Positions 14,436 through 21,467 of a stretch of DNA of 33,613 nt are shown in pieces. Numbering within the stretch: position 1 is the stretch's first letter; each line of letters opens with the position of its first letter. This DNA comes from Oscillospiraceae bacterium. Its GTDB lineage: Bacteria > Bacillota > Clostridia > Oscillospirales > Ruminococcaceae. The notes under the pieces are model-generated. The model saw only the letters and a list, made by a program, of their open reading frames with translations, did no database searches and was not told the origin of the DNA. Position numbers and translations under genes: made by a program. The stretch is from contig JALEOL010000084.1 of assembly GCA_022766785.1 (NCBI GenBank), forward strand, positions 1 to 33,613, in the 5' to 3' direction.

Positions 14436-17210
14436 TCACTTTTTCTTCTTTTGGTGTACTGCCACTCCGATACCTATACCGGCTGCGGCTGCGACCGCCG
14501 CGCCCGTTCCGACGATAGCGCCTACCGGGAAGCCGTTTGCGGAATTGTCAGCGTTTTCTGAATTATCAGCGTTACCGGGATCGGAGCTGTCAGGGTTTGC
14601 AGTATCGCCTGCGGCTTCACCGGAGATCGCTCCACGGTCAGAGCCGGACTGGTCTTCGGTGTTCTGCACGGGGGTGTAAACTTCGTCCTTTGAGTGAGAA
14701 AGCTGCTTTGCGGTGTATACCTCGCCGCCGGATATCTCAGCAGAGTCAACGTTGAACGTTCCATCGTTTATCGTTAATTGCAGCGTGTGATGTCCCTTTT
14801 CAAGACCTGTCAGCAGGAATGTTACGCCCCTTGTCGCAGTGACCGGAACGGTGTACTCCTGCGGCTCGCCGCCGTCAATGGTGTAGGTTGCCGCCGCGCC
14901 CTTTCCGCCGCCGGTGAGGGCAATTCCTGTTCCGTCAAACTCCACAGTGAGGGAGCAGCCGGCTTCACCGGTGGAAACAGTGCGCTTGTGGTTCTTGAAG
15001 CTGGACATAGTCTCATGCTGCCATTCGCCGGAATAGCTGAACATTGCGTGGGTATTGTCGTACCGGGTGATGTACGGCTCAGCACCGTCCGCGGCTTCAA
15101 TAACCAGGTTGTCGAACCCATTGCGGTTATAGGAGGAATACAGTGCTGCTCTGCCTGCGCTGAGGGAGCTTACCTCGCCTGCGGTGTAATCGCATACCTG
15201 CTCGCCGTTTACCCAGCAGATAACATTATCGTTTACCGCCTGGATCTTCAGATCGACCGCGGCGGAGGTATCGGCGGTGCAGCTGCCCTCTTCCAGTACC
15301 TTGCTGTTCTTCCAAAGGCTCCAGCTGCCGCTTTCGGTGAGCTTCAGCCAGTAGCCGGAAGCGCCCATGTGCCCCTGATTGTAGCGCAGTCCCACACCGG
15401 CGTAATTAGCGCTCTTATCCTCAGCCGGGGCGAATATCACGTCAGCGGAAACGCTGTAGTTGTACCAGCGGTCGTCGCCGAAATTCGTTGTCGGGTCGGG
15501 AGTCCAGCCCCAGTCCTTTGCCTTGATATCGGCGGTTATCTGCTGAACAAGAACGCCGTTTTCAACCTCGAAAGCGCCGCCCTCGTCGGTGGTGTATCTC
15601 GGTGCGTTTCCTCTGGAGGAAAGGTAGTTTTCAGGATAATCCGCGTACTCGTAATCATCGGTATAGGGGAGTTCCAGTATCGTGCGCTGCTCCGGCTCGC
15701 TCCGGTGATATTCCGCCGGGGTAAGCTCTATCGTGGAGGCGGTGAGGATAGAATAGGGCTTCACGGTGACGGAATAGGAGTATGTGCCGTCGCTCTCATC
15801 CGGGGTGATTTTGCCGATATTCCTGAAGTAATTCTCGTTATATGCTCCGCTGTCAGGGCCTCTTGTCTCCCAGAGGTTGATATCCTTTCCGGCTGCGTCC
15901 AGGTCGGACACCGTGAACCGGTAGGTTATCGGCTCGGGGGTGGTGTTGGTGATGACGGTAGTGTAATCCGACTTGTCGGGGCTGCAAAGGGTTATGTAGC
16001 TGTATTTCGCGTCAACTATCGCGTGACCGTCGCCGCCGGGCACTCCGTCAGCGTAGCACGCACCGTCGATGTAGCTCCAGCCCTTGTCCAGGAACTGCGT
16101 GAACTGGAGCATCATGTAAAATCCGCTGTCCAGAGTGTAGTATCCGCTCCAGGGGTCGCAGGCGTTGATGAACTGCTTCTGGCAGTAGCACACGCCGTCG
16201 TAGTACCCTGCAATGATCGGCTGGAACTGGCATAGGGTCATTCCGCCCTGGGGATACATTGAGAGAAATCTGTTGGCGATATCCAGCGCGCCGTTTATCC
16301 CGGTCAGTCCGGAATTTCCCTCGTCAAAACGCCATGTGCCCTCGGAATAAGCCATGGGAGTGCTGCCCTCGCTGAACCACAGCTCCTTGCCGTATTCCCG
16401 GGCGAGGGTCTGCGCATGCTCGTTTGAGCTGCTGGTGTAGTGGCTTCCCAGTACGTCTATGCAGTCAGACAGGCTGTTGTCGCCGTCCTTTACCTGCTTT
16501 AGCACCTCGGACGCTGCCTGCCATGTGCAGACCTCCTCGCCGGCGACTATCTTTATCGCGGAGTAGTCGTAAGGGCAGTCGGTCTCGGATCTCAGGTGCT
16601 CCGAGAGGTACTTTATCCAGTCGTTGTCCCTGACGCGCTCGTTCTGGGTAGAGGAAACATAGTCGAACTTCAGCCCGTAGGTCTCGTAAGCTGCGTCGAG
16701 GGTCTGCTTGTACCACTTGTAGCGTGCAGCGTAAACGTCCGTGGAATTGCTGACCCAGAGCGGCTCGCTCCACCACAGCATGTCGAGGGTGAGGTCGGGG
16801 TTTATAGTCTTTGCGTCCGCCGCCAGCTGGTAGCCTGCGCCGCGTGTTACGTCCGCTTTTTCGTCCTCGGTGCGCATTACGGAAGGCTCGGTGCCTGACG
16901 AGGAGTTCACGTCAGAACCCATTTCCAGTTTAAGGTGGGCTATTTCAAGTCCCTGCTTTCCGAACATGTAGTTCATTATCTCCCAGTATGCCTCGGGATT
17001 TTCGTTTTTGTAGTCCAGCAGCAGGCGCGAGGAATTGTTGCCGCTTACCATTCCCACACCCCGGTACAGCATATTTTCCAGAGTGTTGGCGTTTTTTCCG
17101 TCAATAACTATATTCATGGGCTGCACCTCCTGTTCCGCCGCCGCAGGCAGTATTACCGAATTGACCGAAGCCGCCGCACATACAGCCGCCGCGATTTTTG
17201 CCAACTTCAT
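14436..17210 (-). CDS. Secreted, anchored GH59 galactocerebrosidase-family glycosidase
   Basis: A 924-residue surface enzyme. It has a signal peptide (1-25, AAA cleavage site), a GH59 catalytic domain (about 35-360) and beta-sandwich domains. These include a laminin-G/lectin-like region (about 540-730) and a further binding-type domain (about 740-840). After them come an acidic Asp/Ser/Asn linker, a hydrophobic helix and a KKKK tail. Compared with mammalian galactosylceramidase, the acid/base is Glu191 (TQNERVRDND) and the nucleophile Glu281 (LWFSEGST); RGVGMVSGNNSSRLL and GTEPSVM also match. GH59 enzymes cleave terminal beta-galactosides; a plant or host galactoside is the likely substrate here. 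An ATG eight codons upstream is rejected because AAGGAGC sits just before the chosen ATG. The anchor lacks a canonical LPXTG or NPQTN. Confidence 0.9.
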   Translation of the reverse strand: MKLAKIAAAVCAAASVNSVILPAAAEQEVQPMNIVIDGKNANTLENMLYRGVGMVSGNNSSRLLLDYKNENPEAYWEIMNYMFGKQGLEIAHLKLEMGSDVNSSSGTEPSVMRTEDEKADVTRGAGYQLAADAKTINPDLTLDMLWWSEPLWVSNSTDVYAARYKWYKQTLDAAYETYGLKFDYVSSTQNERVRDNDWIKYLSEHLRSETDCPYDYSAIKIVAGEEVCTWQAASEVLKQVKDGDNSLSDCIDVLGSHYTSSSNEHAQTLAREYGKELWFSEGSTPMAYSEGTWRFDEGNSGLTGINGALDIANRFLSMYPQGGMTLCQFQPIIAGYYDGVCYCQKQFINACDPWSGYYTLDSGFYMMLQFTQFLDKGWSYIDGACYADGVPGGDGHAIVDAKYSYITLCSPDKSDYTTVITNTTPEPITYRFTVSDLDAAGKDINLWETRGPDSGAYNENYFRNIGKITPDESDGTYSYSVTVKPYSILTASTIELTPAEYHRSEPEQRTILELPYTDDYEYADYPENYLSSRGNAPRYTTDEGGAFEVENGVLVQQITADIKAKDWGWTPDPTTNFGDDRWYNYSVSADVIFAPAEDKSANYAGVGLRYNQGHMGASGYWLKLTESGSWSLWKNSKVLEEGSCTADTSAAVDLKIQAVNDNVICWVNGEQVCDYTAGEVSSLSAGRAALYSSYNRNGFDNLVIEAADGAEPYITRYDNTHAMFSYSGEWQHETMSSFKNHKRTVSTGEAGCSLTVEFDGTGIALTGGGKGAAATYTIDGGEPQEYTVPVTATRGVTFLLTGLEKGHHTLQLTINDGTFNVDSAEISGGEVYTAKQLSHSKDEVYTPVQNTEDQSGSDRGAISGEAAGDTANPDSSDPGNADNSENADNSANGFPVGAIVGTGAAVAAAAGIGIGVAVHQKKKK

Positions 17211-17242
17211 AAGAACGCTCCTTTCGTGCTTCATGTGATTAT

Positions 17243-17271
17243 AGTATAGCGCATACGGGAGCGGTTTTCAA
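17243..17271 (-). promoter_or_regulatory. Sigma-A promoter of the GH59 gene
   Basis: On the minus strand TTGAAA, a 17-base spacer and TATACT stand about 35 bases before the start codon, in the gap after the AraC-type gene. Confidence 0.75.
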
Positions 17272-17306
17272 TCTCAAATATTTGCCGGACTATCAAAATA
17301 TGAACA

Positions 17307-18116
17307 TCACGACCCGGGCGAGAGCTTCCTCCAGACGGAGGGCGACACACCCTCATAACGGCGGAATACCGTTCCGAAGTAGGTGGGGGTGCTGTAGCCG
17401 GTCATGGCGGCTATTTCGGTGACGGAGCGATCCGTGGAGCTTAACAGGCGCTTTGCCTCTGAAACCCGGCGCAATGCGAGGTATTCCATAGGCCGCATGC
17501 TGAACTGCTGCCGGAACACCCTGCAAAAGTGCTGTACCGAAACGCTGCACAGCTCTGCTAGCTCTTCCAGCGTGATATCCCGGCTGAAATTCTCGTCCAT
17601 GAAGCGCACCGCCGGGGCGGTAAGCCCACCCTCCCGTGAATTTCCGCAAAGCAGCAGTGCACGCACCTCCAGCAGGTATTCGTAAACCAGCATGGAGCAG
17701 CGCTCTCCGCCGGACAGCGGATCAGCGGCGGCGGACATTATCCGGCTGAAGATCCGTTCGCAGCCGGAAAGATCCACGCCGCTTTTCTCGTGCCATGCGC
17801 CAAAGCCCATTTCTGCGATCGTCTCGCGGATATGCGCTCCCCGGAATACCACCCACGCGGTCTCCCATTCGCCGCTTTCGGGGTAGTATTCATGCGGCAC
17901 GCCCGGGGTCAGGAAAAACAGGCTCCCCGGGGTCTGGGGAAGGATCCTGCCGTCTATCCGGAGTATCCCGGTGCCGCGCCTGGTAAAGAGTATCTGGCTT
18001 GACACCAGTCCCTCGGGGCGCGTCACATGGTATTCCGGGTCGGACACCCCGGCGCCGGAAAGGTAGAAGGGGAGCCTTGTCTGGGCTGCAAGGACGGGAT
18101 AGATACTGCTGTGCAT
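17307..18116 (-). CDS. AraC-family transcriptional regulator
   Basis: A 269-residue regulator with an N-terminal cupin-like sensing domain (GTGILRIDGRILPQTPGSLFFLTPG, given in part: LPQTPGSLFFLTPG) and a C-terminal AraC double HTH. The helices read ITLEELAELCSVSVQHFCR and VTEIAAMTGYSTPTYFGTVF. The start at 18116 follows GAGGTGA; an ATG at 18164 lies within the -35 of the promoter and cannot be used. It is upstream of, and on the same strand as, the GH59 gene. Such regulators commonly sense a sugar and control a neighbouring glycosidase, so the GH59 gene is the likely target; this is inference from position. Confidence 0.92.
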   Translation of the reverse strand: MHSSIYPVLAAQTRLPFYLSGAGVSDPEYHVTRPEGLVSSQILFTRRGTGILRIDGRILPQTPGSLFFLTPGVPHEYYPESGEWETAWVVFRGAHIRETIAEMGFGAWHEKSGVDLSGCERIFSRIMSAAADPLSGGERCSMLVYEYLLEVRALLLCGNSREGGLTAPAVRFMDENFSRDITLEELAELCSVSVQHFCRVFRQQFSMRPMEYLALRRVSEAKRLLSSTDRSVTEIAAMTGYSTPTYFGTVFRRYEGVSPSVWRKLSPGS

Positions 18117-18135
18117 AGTTATCACCTCTGTCAAT

Positions 18136-18164
18136 ATTTTAGCATAAAGTATACCTCCAGTCAA
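18136..18164 (-). promoter_or_regulatory. Sigma-A promoter of the AraC-type gene
   Basis: On the minus strand TTGACT, a 17-base spacer and TAAAAT stand about 20 bases before the start codon. It decides the start of the AraC-type gene. Confidence 0.75.
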
Positions 18165-18182
18165 GCTGTACGCATGGAAATA

Positions 18183-18205
18183 CCCCGGTGGGGAATACGC
18201 CGGGG
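18183..18205 (-). terminator. Hairpin after the XRE-type gene
   Basis: CCCCGG and CCGGGG arms with an 11-base loop, about 15 bases past the stop. There is only a short T stretch, so termination may be partial. Confidence 0.5.
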
Positions 18206-18219
18206 CATGGTGTGTTTCG

Positions 18220-18993
18220 TCAGTCTGCTGTTGAAATATTTTCGGCTATTGCAGAGAAAATGTCGGTGAGAATCCCCGGAGTGCCCGGCGAGTGTTCCGT
18301 GATGAGCGCCCGTGCCTGCTCCGCCGGTATCGACTGTGGGATCTCGACTGTTCCCTGAACCGAGTCGCCGATCGCGATCTTTGCGTGGGCAAGTCCCCCG
18401 GCGGCGATCTCAGAGGCGAACGCGGCTCCGCCAATGGAGTATACCCCCACGGCAAGTCCCCCCAGCGCGACAACTCCCACTGCAACGCCGCCGAAAGCGA
18501 GCACGCCGGCAGCGACCGCCCCCAGCGCAATTATCCCTGCCGACAGCGTGCCGATAGCCAGCAACCCGGCGCACAGCAGCCCTGCGGAGATCACGCCCAC
18601 CGAGAGAAATCCGGCGGAGATCACTCCCACAGCCTTGTTACCGACGGCGATGATGCCTTTGGCGGTGCGCCTGCCAAGACCTAGGTTCACATGTACAAGG
18701 GGGATACCCCGGACGGTGCGGCTGCTTTTGTACTCCAGTCCGAGCCTTACGGGTGCGGTTTTTTCTGCCCGGAACCCGGAGCTGCTGACCTCCGGAGCCT
18801 CGCCTTTTATCAGCTCGTCTGTGGTTATGCCGAAAAGATCGCTTATTGCTGCAAGCTTATCCATTTCCGGGGTGGTCTGTCCAAGCTCCCATTTTGATAT
18901 AGTCTGACGGGTCACGCCCAGCTTTTCGCCGAGCTGCTCCTGGGACATGCCTTTCGAGCGGCGCAGCTCCATGAGTTTCTGAGAAAAGTTCAT
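18220..18993 (-). CDS. XRE-family regulator with Gly-periodic pentapeptide tail
   Basis: A 257-residue protein. Residues 4-58 are a Cro/C1-type HTH (SQEQLGEKLGVTRQTISKWE). After a linker, residues 113-192 form sixteen consecutive five-residue units beginning with Gly (Gly at 113, 118, 123 and on to 188), mostly of the form GxxAx with aliphatic residues. The period of five suggests a right-handed beta-solenoid like pentapeptide-repeat proteins; a membrane-embedded tail is the alternative because the segment is hydrophobic. The last 60 residues are ordinary and Ala/Ser-rich. AGAGGT precedes the ATG. It has its own promoter and is divergent from the first TerD gene. Confidence 0.85.
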   Translation of the reverse strand: MNFSQKLMELRRSKGMSQEQLGEKLGVTRQTISKWELGQTTPEMDKLAAISDLFGITTDELIKGEAPEVSSSGFRAEKTAPVRLGLEYKSSRTVRGIPLVHVNLGLGRRTAKGIIAVGNKAVGVISAGFLSVGVISAGLLCAGLLAIGTLSAGIIALGAVAAGVLAFGGVAVGVVALGGLAVGVYSIGGAAFASEIAAGGLAHAKIAIGDSVQGTVEIPQSIPAEQARALITEHSPGTPGILTDIFSAIAENISTAD

Positions 18994-19028
18994 GATGATA
19001 CCTCTTTTCTGATTTTGTCTGTGGTTTT

Positions 19029-19057
19029 ATTTTAGCACAGTGCCGCCGGAATGTCTA
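19029..19057 (-). promoter_or_regulatory. Sigma-A promoter of the XRE-type gene
   Basis: On the minus strand TAGACA, a 17-base spacer and TAAAAT stand about 35 bases before the start codon. Confidence 0.65.
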
Positions 19058-19156
19058 CCAGTTTCGGTTGGAAATCTGTCAACTAAACTTAACATTGGCT
19101 CTGTTATGCGGAATTCTGACCCTGTAGGATTTTTTTTACAACAGGAAAAAATCCAC

Positions 19157-19185
19157 TTGATTTTTAATGAAAAATGTGGTATATT
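19157..19185 (+). promoter_or_regulatory. Sigma-A promoter of the first TerD gene
   Basis: TTGATT (19157-19162), a 17-base spacer and TATATT (19180-19185), divergent from the XRE-type gene, which makes that protein a candidate regulator. Confidence 0.68.
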
Positions 19186-19238
19186 ATAGGTAGCGTATTC
19201 CGCGTCTGGCGGAAAAACAAAATCACGGAGGTAAGAAC

Positions 19239-19832
19239 ATGTCCGTTAATCTTCAGAAAGGTCAGAAGGTTGACCTTACAAAAGGCAACACAGGGTTAAA
19301 GACGATACTTGTCGGACTCGGCTGGGACGAAGCGCCGAAGAAATTCTCCCTATTCTCAAAGCAGGAGGATATCGACTGTGACGCGTCCGCGCTGCTCATA
19401 AGCGCACAGACCGGAAAGCTGAACGGACCGGTAGACGTTGTGTATTTCGGCAATCTCACACATCAGTCCGGTGCAGTTCACCACATGGGCGACAACCTCA
19501 CCGGCGCAGGCGACGGTGACGACGAGCAGATACTTGTTGAGCTGCCGAAGCTGGGAAGCGCTTATTCAAAGATAGTATTCACCGTTAATATTTATCAGGC
19601 TATGCAGCGCAAGCAGCATTTCGGCATGATAAAGAACGCTTTCATCAGACTTGTGGACGCAGACAAGGGCACAGAGCTGTGCAGATACAATCTTTCGGAG
19701 AACTACGACGGCAAGACTGCCATGATCTTCGGAGAAATCTATCTGTATAACGGCGAGTGGAAGTTTAACGCTATTGGCGAGCCTACGAATGACAACAGCA
19801 TTTCCGAGCTTGCCGCAAGATATCAGCGCTGA
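19239..19832 (+). CDS. TerD-family calcium-binding stress protein
   Basis: A 197-residue TerD-family protein (tellurium resistance/general stress). The N-terminal SVNLQKGQKVDLTKG, a CDASALL strand and the acidic calcium loop MGDNLTGAGDGDDE (83-96) are all present, as is the C-terminal EIYLYNGEWKFNAIG. TerD domains bind Ca2+ through the acidic loop and are thought to act in cytoplasmic membrane-stress complexes. An insertion (PKKFSLFSKQEDID, about 33-46) separates it from the second TerD gene in the window. GGAGG precedes the ATG. It leads a short unit with a small membrane protein and lies 1 kb ahead of the main Ter-like cluster. Confidence 0.93.
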   Translation: MSVNLQKGQKVDLTKGNTGLKTILVGLGWDEAPKKFSLFSKQEDIDCDASALLISAQTGKLNGPVDVVYFGNLTHQSGAVHHMGDNLTGAGDGDDEQILVELPKLGSAYSKIVFTVNIYQAMQRKQHFGMIKNAFIRLVDADKGTELCRYNLSENYDGKTAMIFGEIYLYNGEWKFNAIGEPTNDNSISELAARYQR

Positions 19833-19861
19833 TTTTATCTATATTAAAGGAGGATCGTTCT

Positions 19862-19996
19862 ATGTCTAAGAAGCTTGTAGTTATCGCGGGTATTGTAGGT
19901 CTTGCAGCAATTGCGGCTGCGGCTGTAGCATTCTTCCTCACAAGGAACAAGTCCATCTGCGAATGCCTTGAGACAGAGGAAGACGACGAGATCTGA
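19862..19996 (+). CDS. Small single-pass membrane protein with acidic Cys tail
   Basis: A 44-residue open frame with an excellent ribosome site (AAAGGAGG, 19846-19853). It has two N-terminal lysines, a hydrophobic Ala/Val/Ile helix (about 5-27), a short basic turn (TRNK), a CEC motif and an acidic end (EEDDEI). It starts 29 bases after the TerD stop and is followed by a strong terminator, so the two form one transcript. The charge pattern predicts the acidic tail outside unless it is inserted with the N-terminus out. I do not recognise a family. It may tether or partner the TerD protein at the membrane. Confidence 0.75.
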   Translation: MSKKLVVIAGIVGLAAIAAAAVAFFLTRNKSICECLETEEDDEI

Positions 19997-20027
19997 TGAA
20001 ATTTACCTGCTGAGGTACGGCAAAATG

Positions 20028-20061
20028 CGGAGGGGCTTGCCCCTCCGTAATGTTTTGTGTT
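20028..20061 (+). terminator. Terminator of the TerD/small-protein unit
   Basis: CGGAGGGG-CTTG-CCCCTCCG is a perfect 8-bp stem with a 4-base loop, followed by TAATGTTTTGTGTTTT. Confidence 0.85.
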
Positions 20062-20100
20062 TTGATATGAACATGGCGGAGAACGCCCACAGGAGTTATC

Positions 20101-20586
20101 ATGGCAAAGGAAAAAGAGATAAAGACCAACGCAATGAGAATGCTTGACAAGCTCAGGCTGCCGTATAAGGTGCACACCTATGAGTGCGATGAGTTTATCG
20201 ACGGGGTGCACATCGCTGAAATGCTGGGGGAGGACTGCGACAGCTGCCTGAAGACCCTGGTCACTAAGGGAAAAAGCGGAAACTATTATGTTTTCGTGCT
20301 CCCGGTGGACAAGGAGCTTGACCTGAAAAAGTGCGCACGTTCGGTGGGGGAGAAATCCCTGGAGATGGTGCATGTAAAGGATATCAATGCGGTCACAGGG
20401 TATATCCGCGGCGGCTGTACTCCCATCGGCATGAAGAAGCAGTACAAAACTGTTATCCACAGTTCCGCGCGGGAGTACGAAAGGATCATTGTCAGCGGCG
20501 GCAGGCTGGGAACGCAGCTGGAGCTTTCTCCGCAGGATCTTGCGAAAGCCTGCCAGGCGGTCTTTGAGGATATTATCACAGAATAG
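20101..20586 (+). CDS. ybaK: Cys-tRNA(Pro) deacylase (YbaK/EbsC family)
   Basis: A 161-residue trans-editing protein that hydrolyses cysteinyl-tRNA(Pro) formed by prolyl-tRNA synthetase. Family blocks are NAMRMLDKLRLPYKVHTYE, the Lys in CLKTLVTKGK, ELDLKKCARSVGEKSL, and the Gly-rich GYIRGGCTPIGMKK. The length is typical for stand-alone YbaK. AGGAG stands before the ATG. It sits between two terminators, so it is probably monocistronic unless there is read-through from the TerD unit. No functional link to the stress genes around it is evident. Confidence 0.93.
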   Translation: MAKEKEIKTNAMRMLDKLRLPYKVHTYECDEFIDGVHIAEMLGEDCDSCLKTLVTKGKSGNYYVFVLPVDKELDLKKCARSVGEKSLEMVHVKDINAVTGYIRGGCTPIGMKKQYKTVIHSSAREYERIIVSGGRLGTQLELSPQDLAKACQAVFEDIITE

Positions 20587-20590
20587 CGAC

Positions 20591-20609
20591 GGGAGGGCTT
20601 TGCTCTCCC
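20591..20609 (+). terminator. Terminator of ybaK
   Basis: GGGAG/CTCCC arms plus an inner GC/GC pair, followed by ATTTTATGTATTTTTT. Confidence 0.75.
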
Positions 20610-20661
20610 ATTTTATGTATTTTTTCAATGGCACTATTTAGTTAAATGTTCCAAATATCTA

Positions 20662-20690
20662 TTGACATAATGGAGATTTTAGGTTATAAT
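20662..20690 (+). promoter_or_regulatory. Perfect consensus sigma-A promoter of the Ter-like operon
   Basis: TTGACA (20662-20667), a 17-base spacer and TATAAT (20685-20690): all twelve consensus positions match. It drives a leader of about 115 bases and then the vWA gene. Confidence 0.88.
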
Positions 20691-20814
20691 TATCTGTGAG
20701 CAGGCTGTAGTTTTGTAAAATATTACTTGCTCCCAACAGATCTCAGTCATGGTTTGCGCAGTGAGCTGCGAAAAAAATCTGTGCCGCAGTCTGCGGTGAA
20801 AATGGAGGTCAATC
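20691..20814 (+). promoter_or_regulatory. Structured leader of the Ter-like operon
   Basis: Pairs seen: GAGCA with TGCTC near the 5' end, ACAGAT (20736-20741) with ATCTGT (20777-20782) enclosing CGCAG/CTGCG (20757-20761, 20766-20770), and CCGCA/TGCGG (20784-20788, 20792-20796). The ribosome site GGAGG follows directly. A consensus promoter combined with a folded leader suggests post-initiation control. No known riboswitch class was recognised. Confidence 0.45.
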
Positions 20815-21456
20815 ATGTCGGATTACATCAGAAGGCTGCCGGTTTACCTGCTGCTCGACTGCTCCGGTTCAATGTCCGGAGAGCCTATTGAAGCGGTAAA
20901 GCAGGGAATAAAGGCTCTGCTCAGCGAGCTTAAAGGGGATCCCCAGGCACTTGAAACGGCTTACCTTTCAGTTATTACTTTTAACAGCACCGCACGGCAG
21001 GTGTCTCCGCTGACGGAGCTTATGCTTTTTAAAGAGCCGGAGCTTACCGCAGGCGGTGCAACGGCTCTCGGCGGCGCGCTGACAGTCCTCGCCGACTGCA
21101 TAAAGAACGAGGTGCGCACCTCCACCGCCACGCAGAAGGGCGACTGGAAGCCGCTGGTGTTCCTGCTGACAGACGGCGCACCTACCGACAATCTCGACGA
21201 CGGTATCGACGCGCTGAAGCAGGTCGCTACCAGCAACATCATCGCCTGCGCCGCGGGTGCTAACGCAAATACGAACACCCTCAGAAAGATCACCAACAAC
21301 GTCCTGATGATGAACAACCTCACCGCAGGCGATCTGGCGGCGTTCTTCGCATGGGTATCCGGTTCGATCAAGGCTTCCTCCAAGAGCATTGACGCAAAGC
21401 CCGGAGAGGCTATCCAGCTTCCGCCTCCTCCCCAGGGATTTGCGATCGTTCCCTGA
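20815..21456 (+). CDS. TerY-type von Willebrand factor A protein
   Basis: A 213-residue cytoplasmic vWA protein. The metal-binding MIDAS site is intact: DCSGSMS (Asp15, Ser17, Ser19), Thr83 in GGATALGG and Asp120 in LLTDGAPTD. The end is Pro-rich (PPPPQGF). In known Ter-type systems such a protein forms a triad with a PP2C phosphatase and a kinase, and exactly these follow here. The ribosome site GGAGG precedes the ATG and the next gene starts 11 bases after the stop. MIDAS proteins usually assemble complexes through a bound divalent metal; the partner here is probably the phosphatase, kinase or TerD proteins. Confidence 0.92.
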   Translation: MSDYIRRLPVYLLLDCSGSMSGEPIEAVKQGIKALLSELKGDPQALETAYLSVITFNSTARQVSPLTELMLFKEPELTAGGATALGGALTVLADCIKNEVRTSTATQKGDWKPLVFLLTDGAPTDNLDDGIDALKQVATSNIIACAAGANANTNTLRKITNNVLMMNNLTAGDLAAFFAWVSGSIKASSKSIDAKPGEAIQLPPPPQGFAIVP

Positions 21457-21467
21457 TCGGGGGAATT

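Noticed and set aside
14778-16235. 485-codon open frame on the plus strand
   Set aside because: Antisense of the GH59 gene, whose catalytic motifs and signal peptide are clear.
20749-20799. 16-codon Cys-containing frame in the leader of the vWA gene
   Set aside because: No ribosome site ahead of the ATG, so not listed as a gene; mentioned only as a possible leader peptide.
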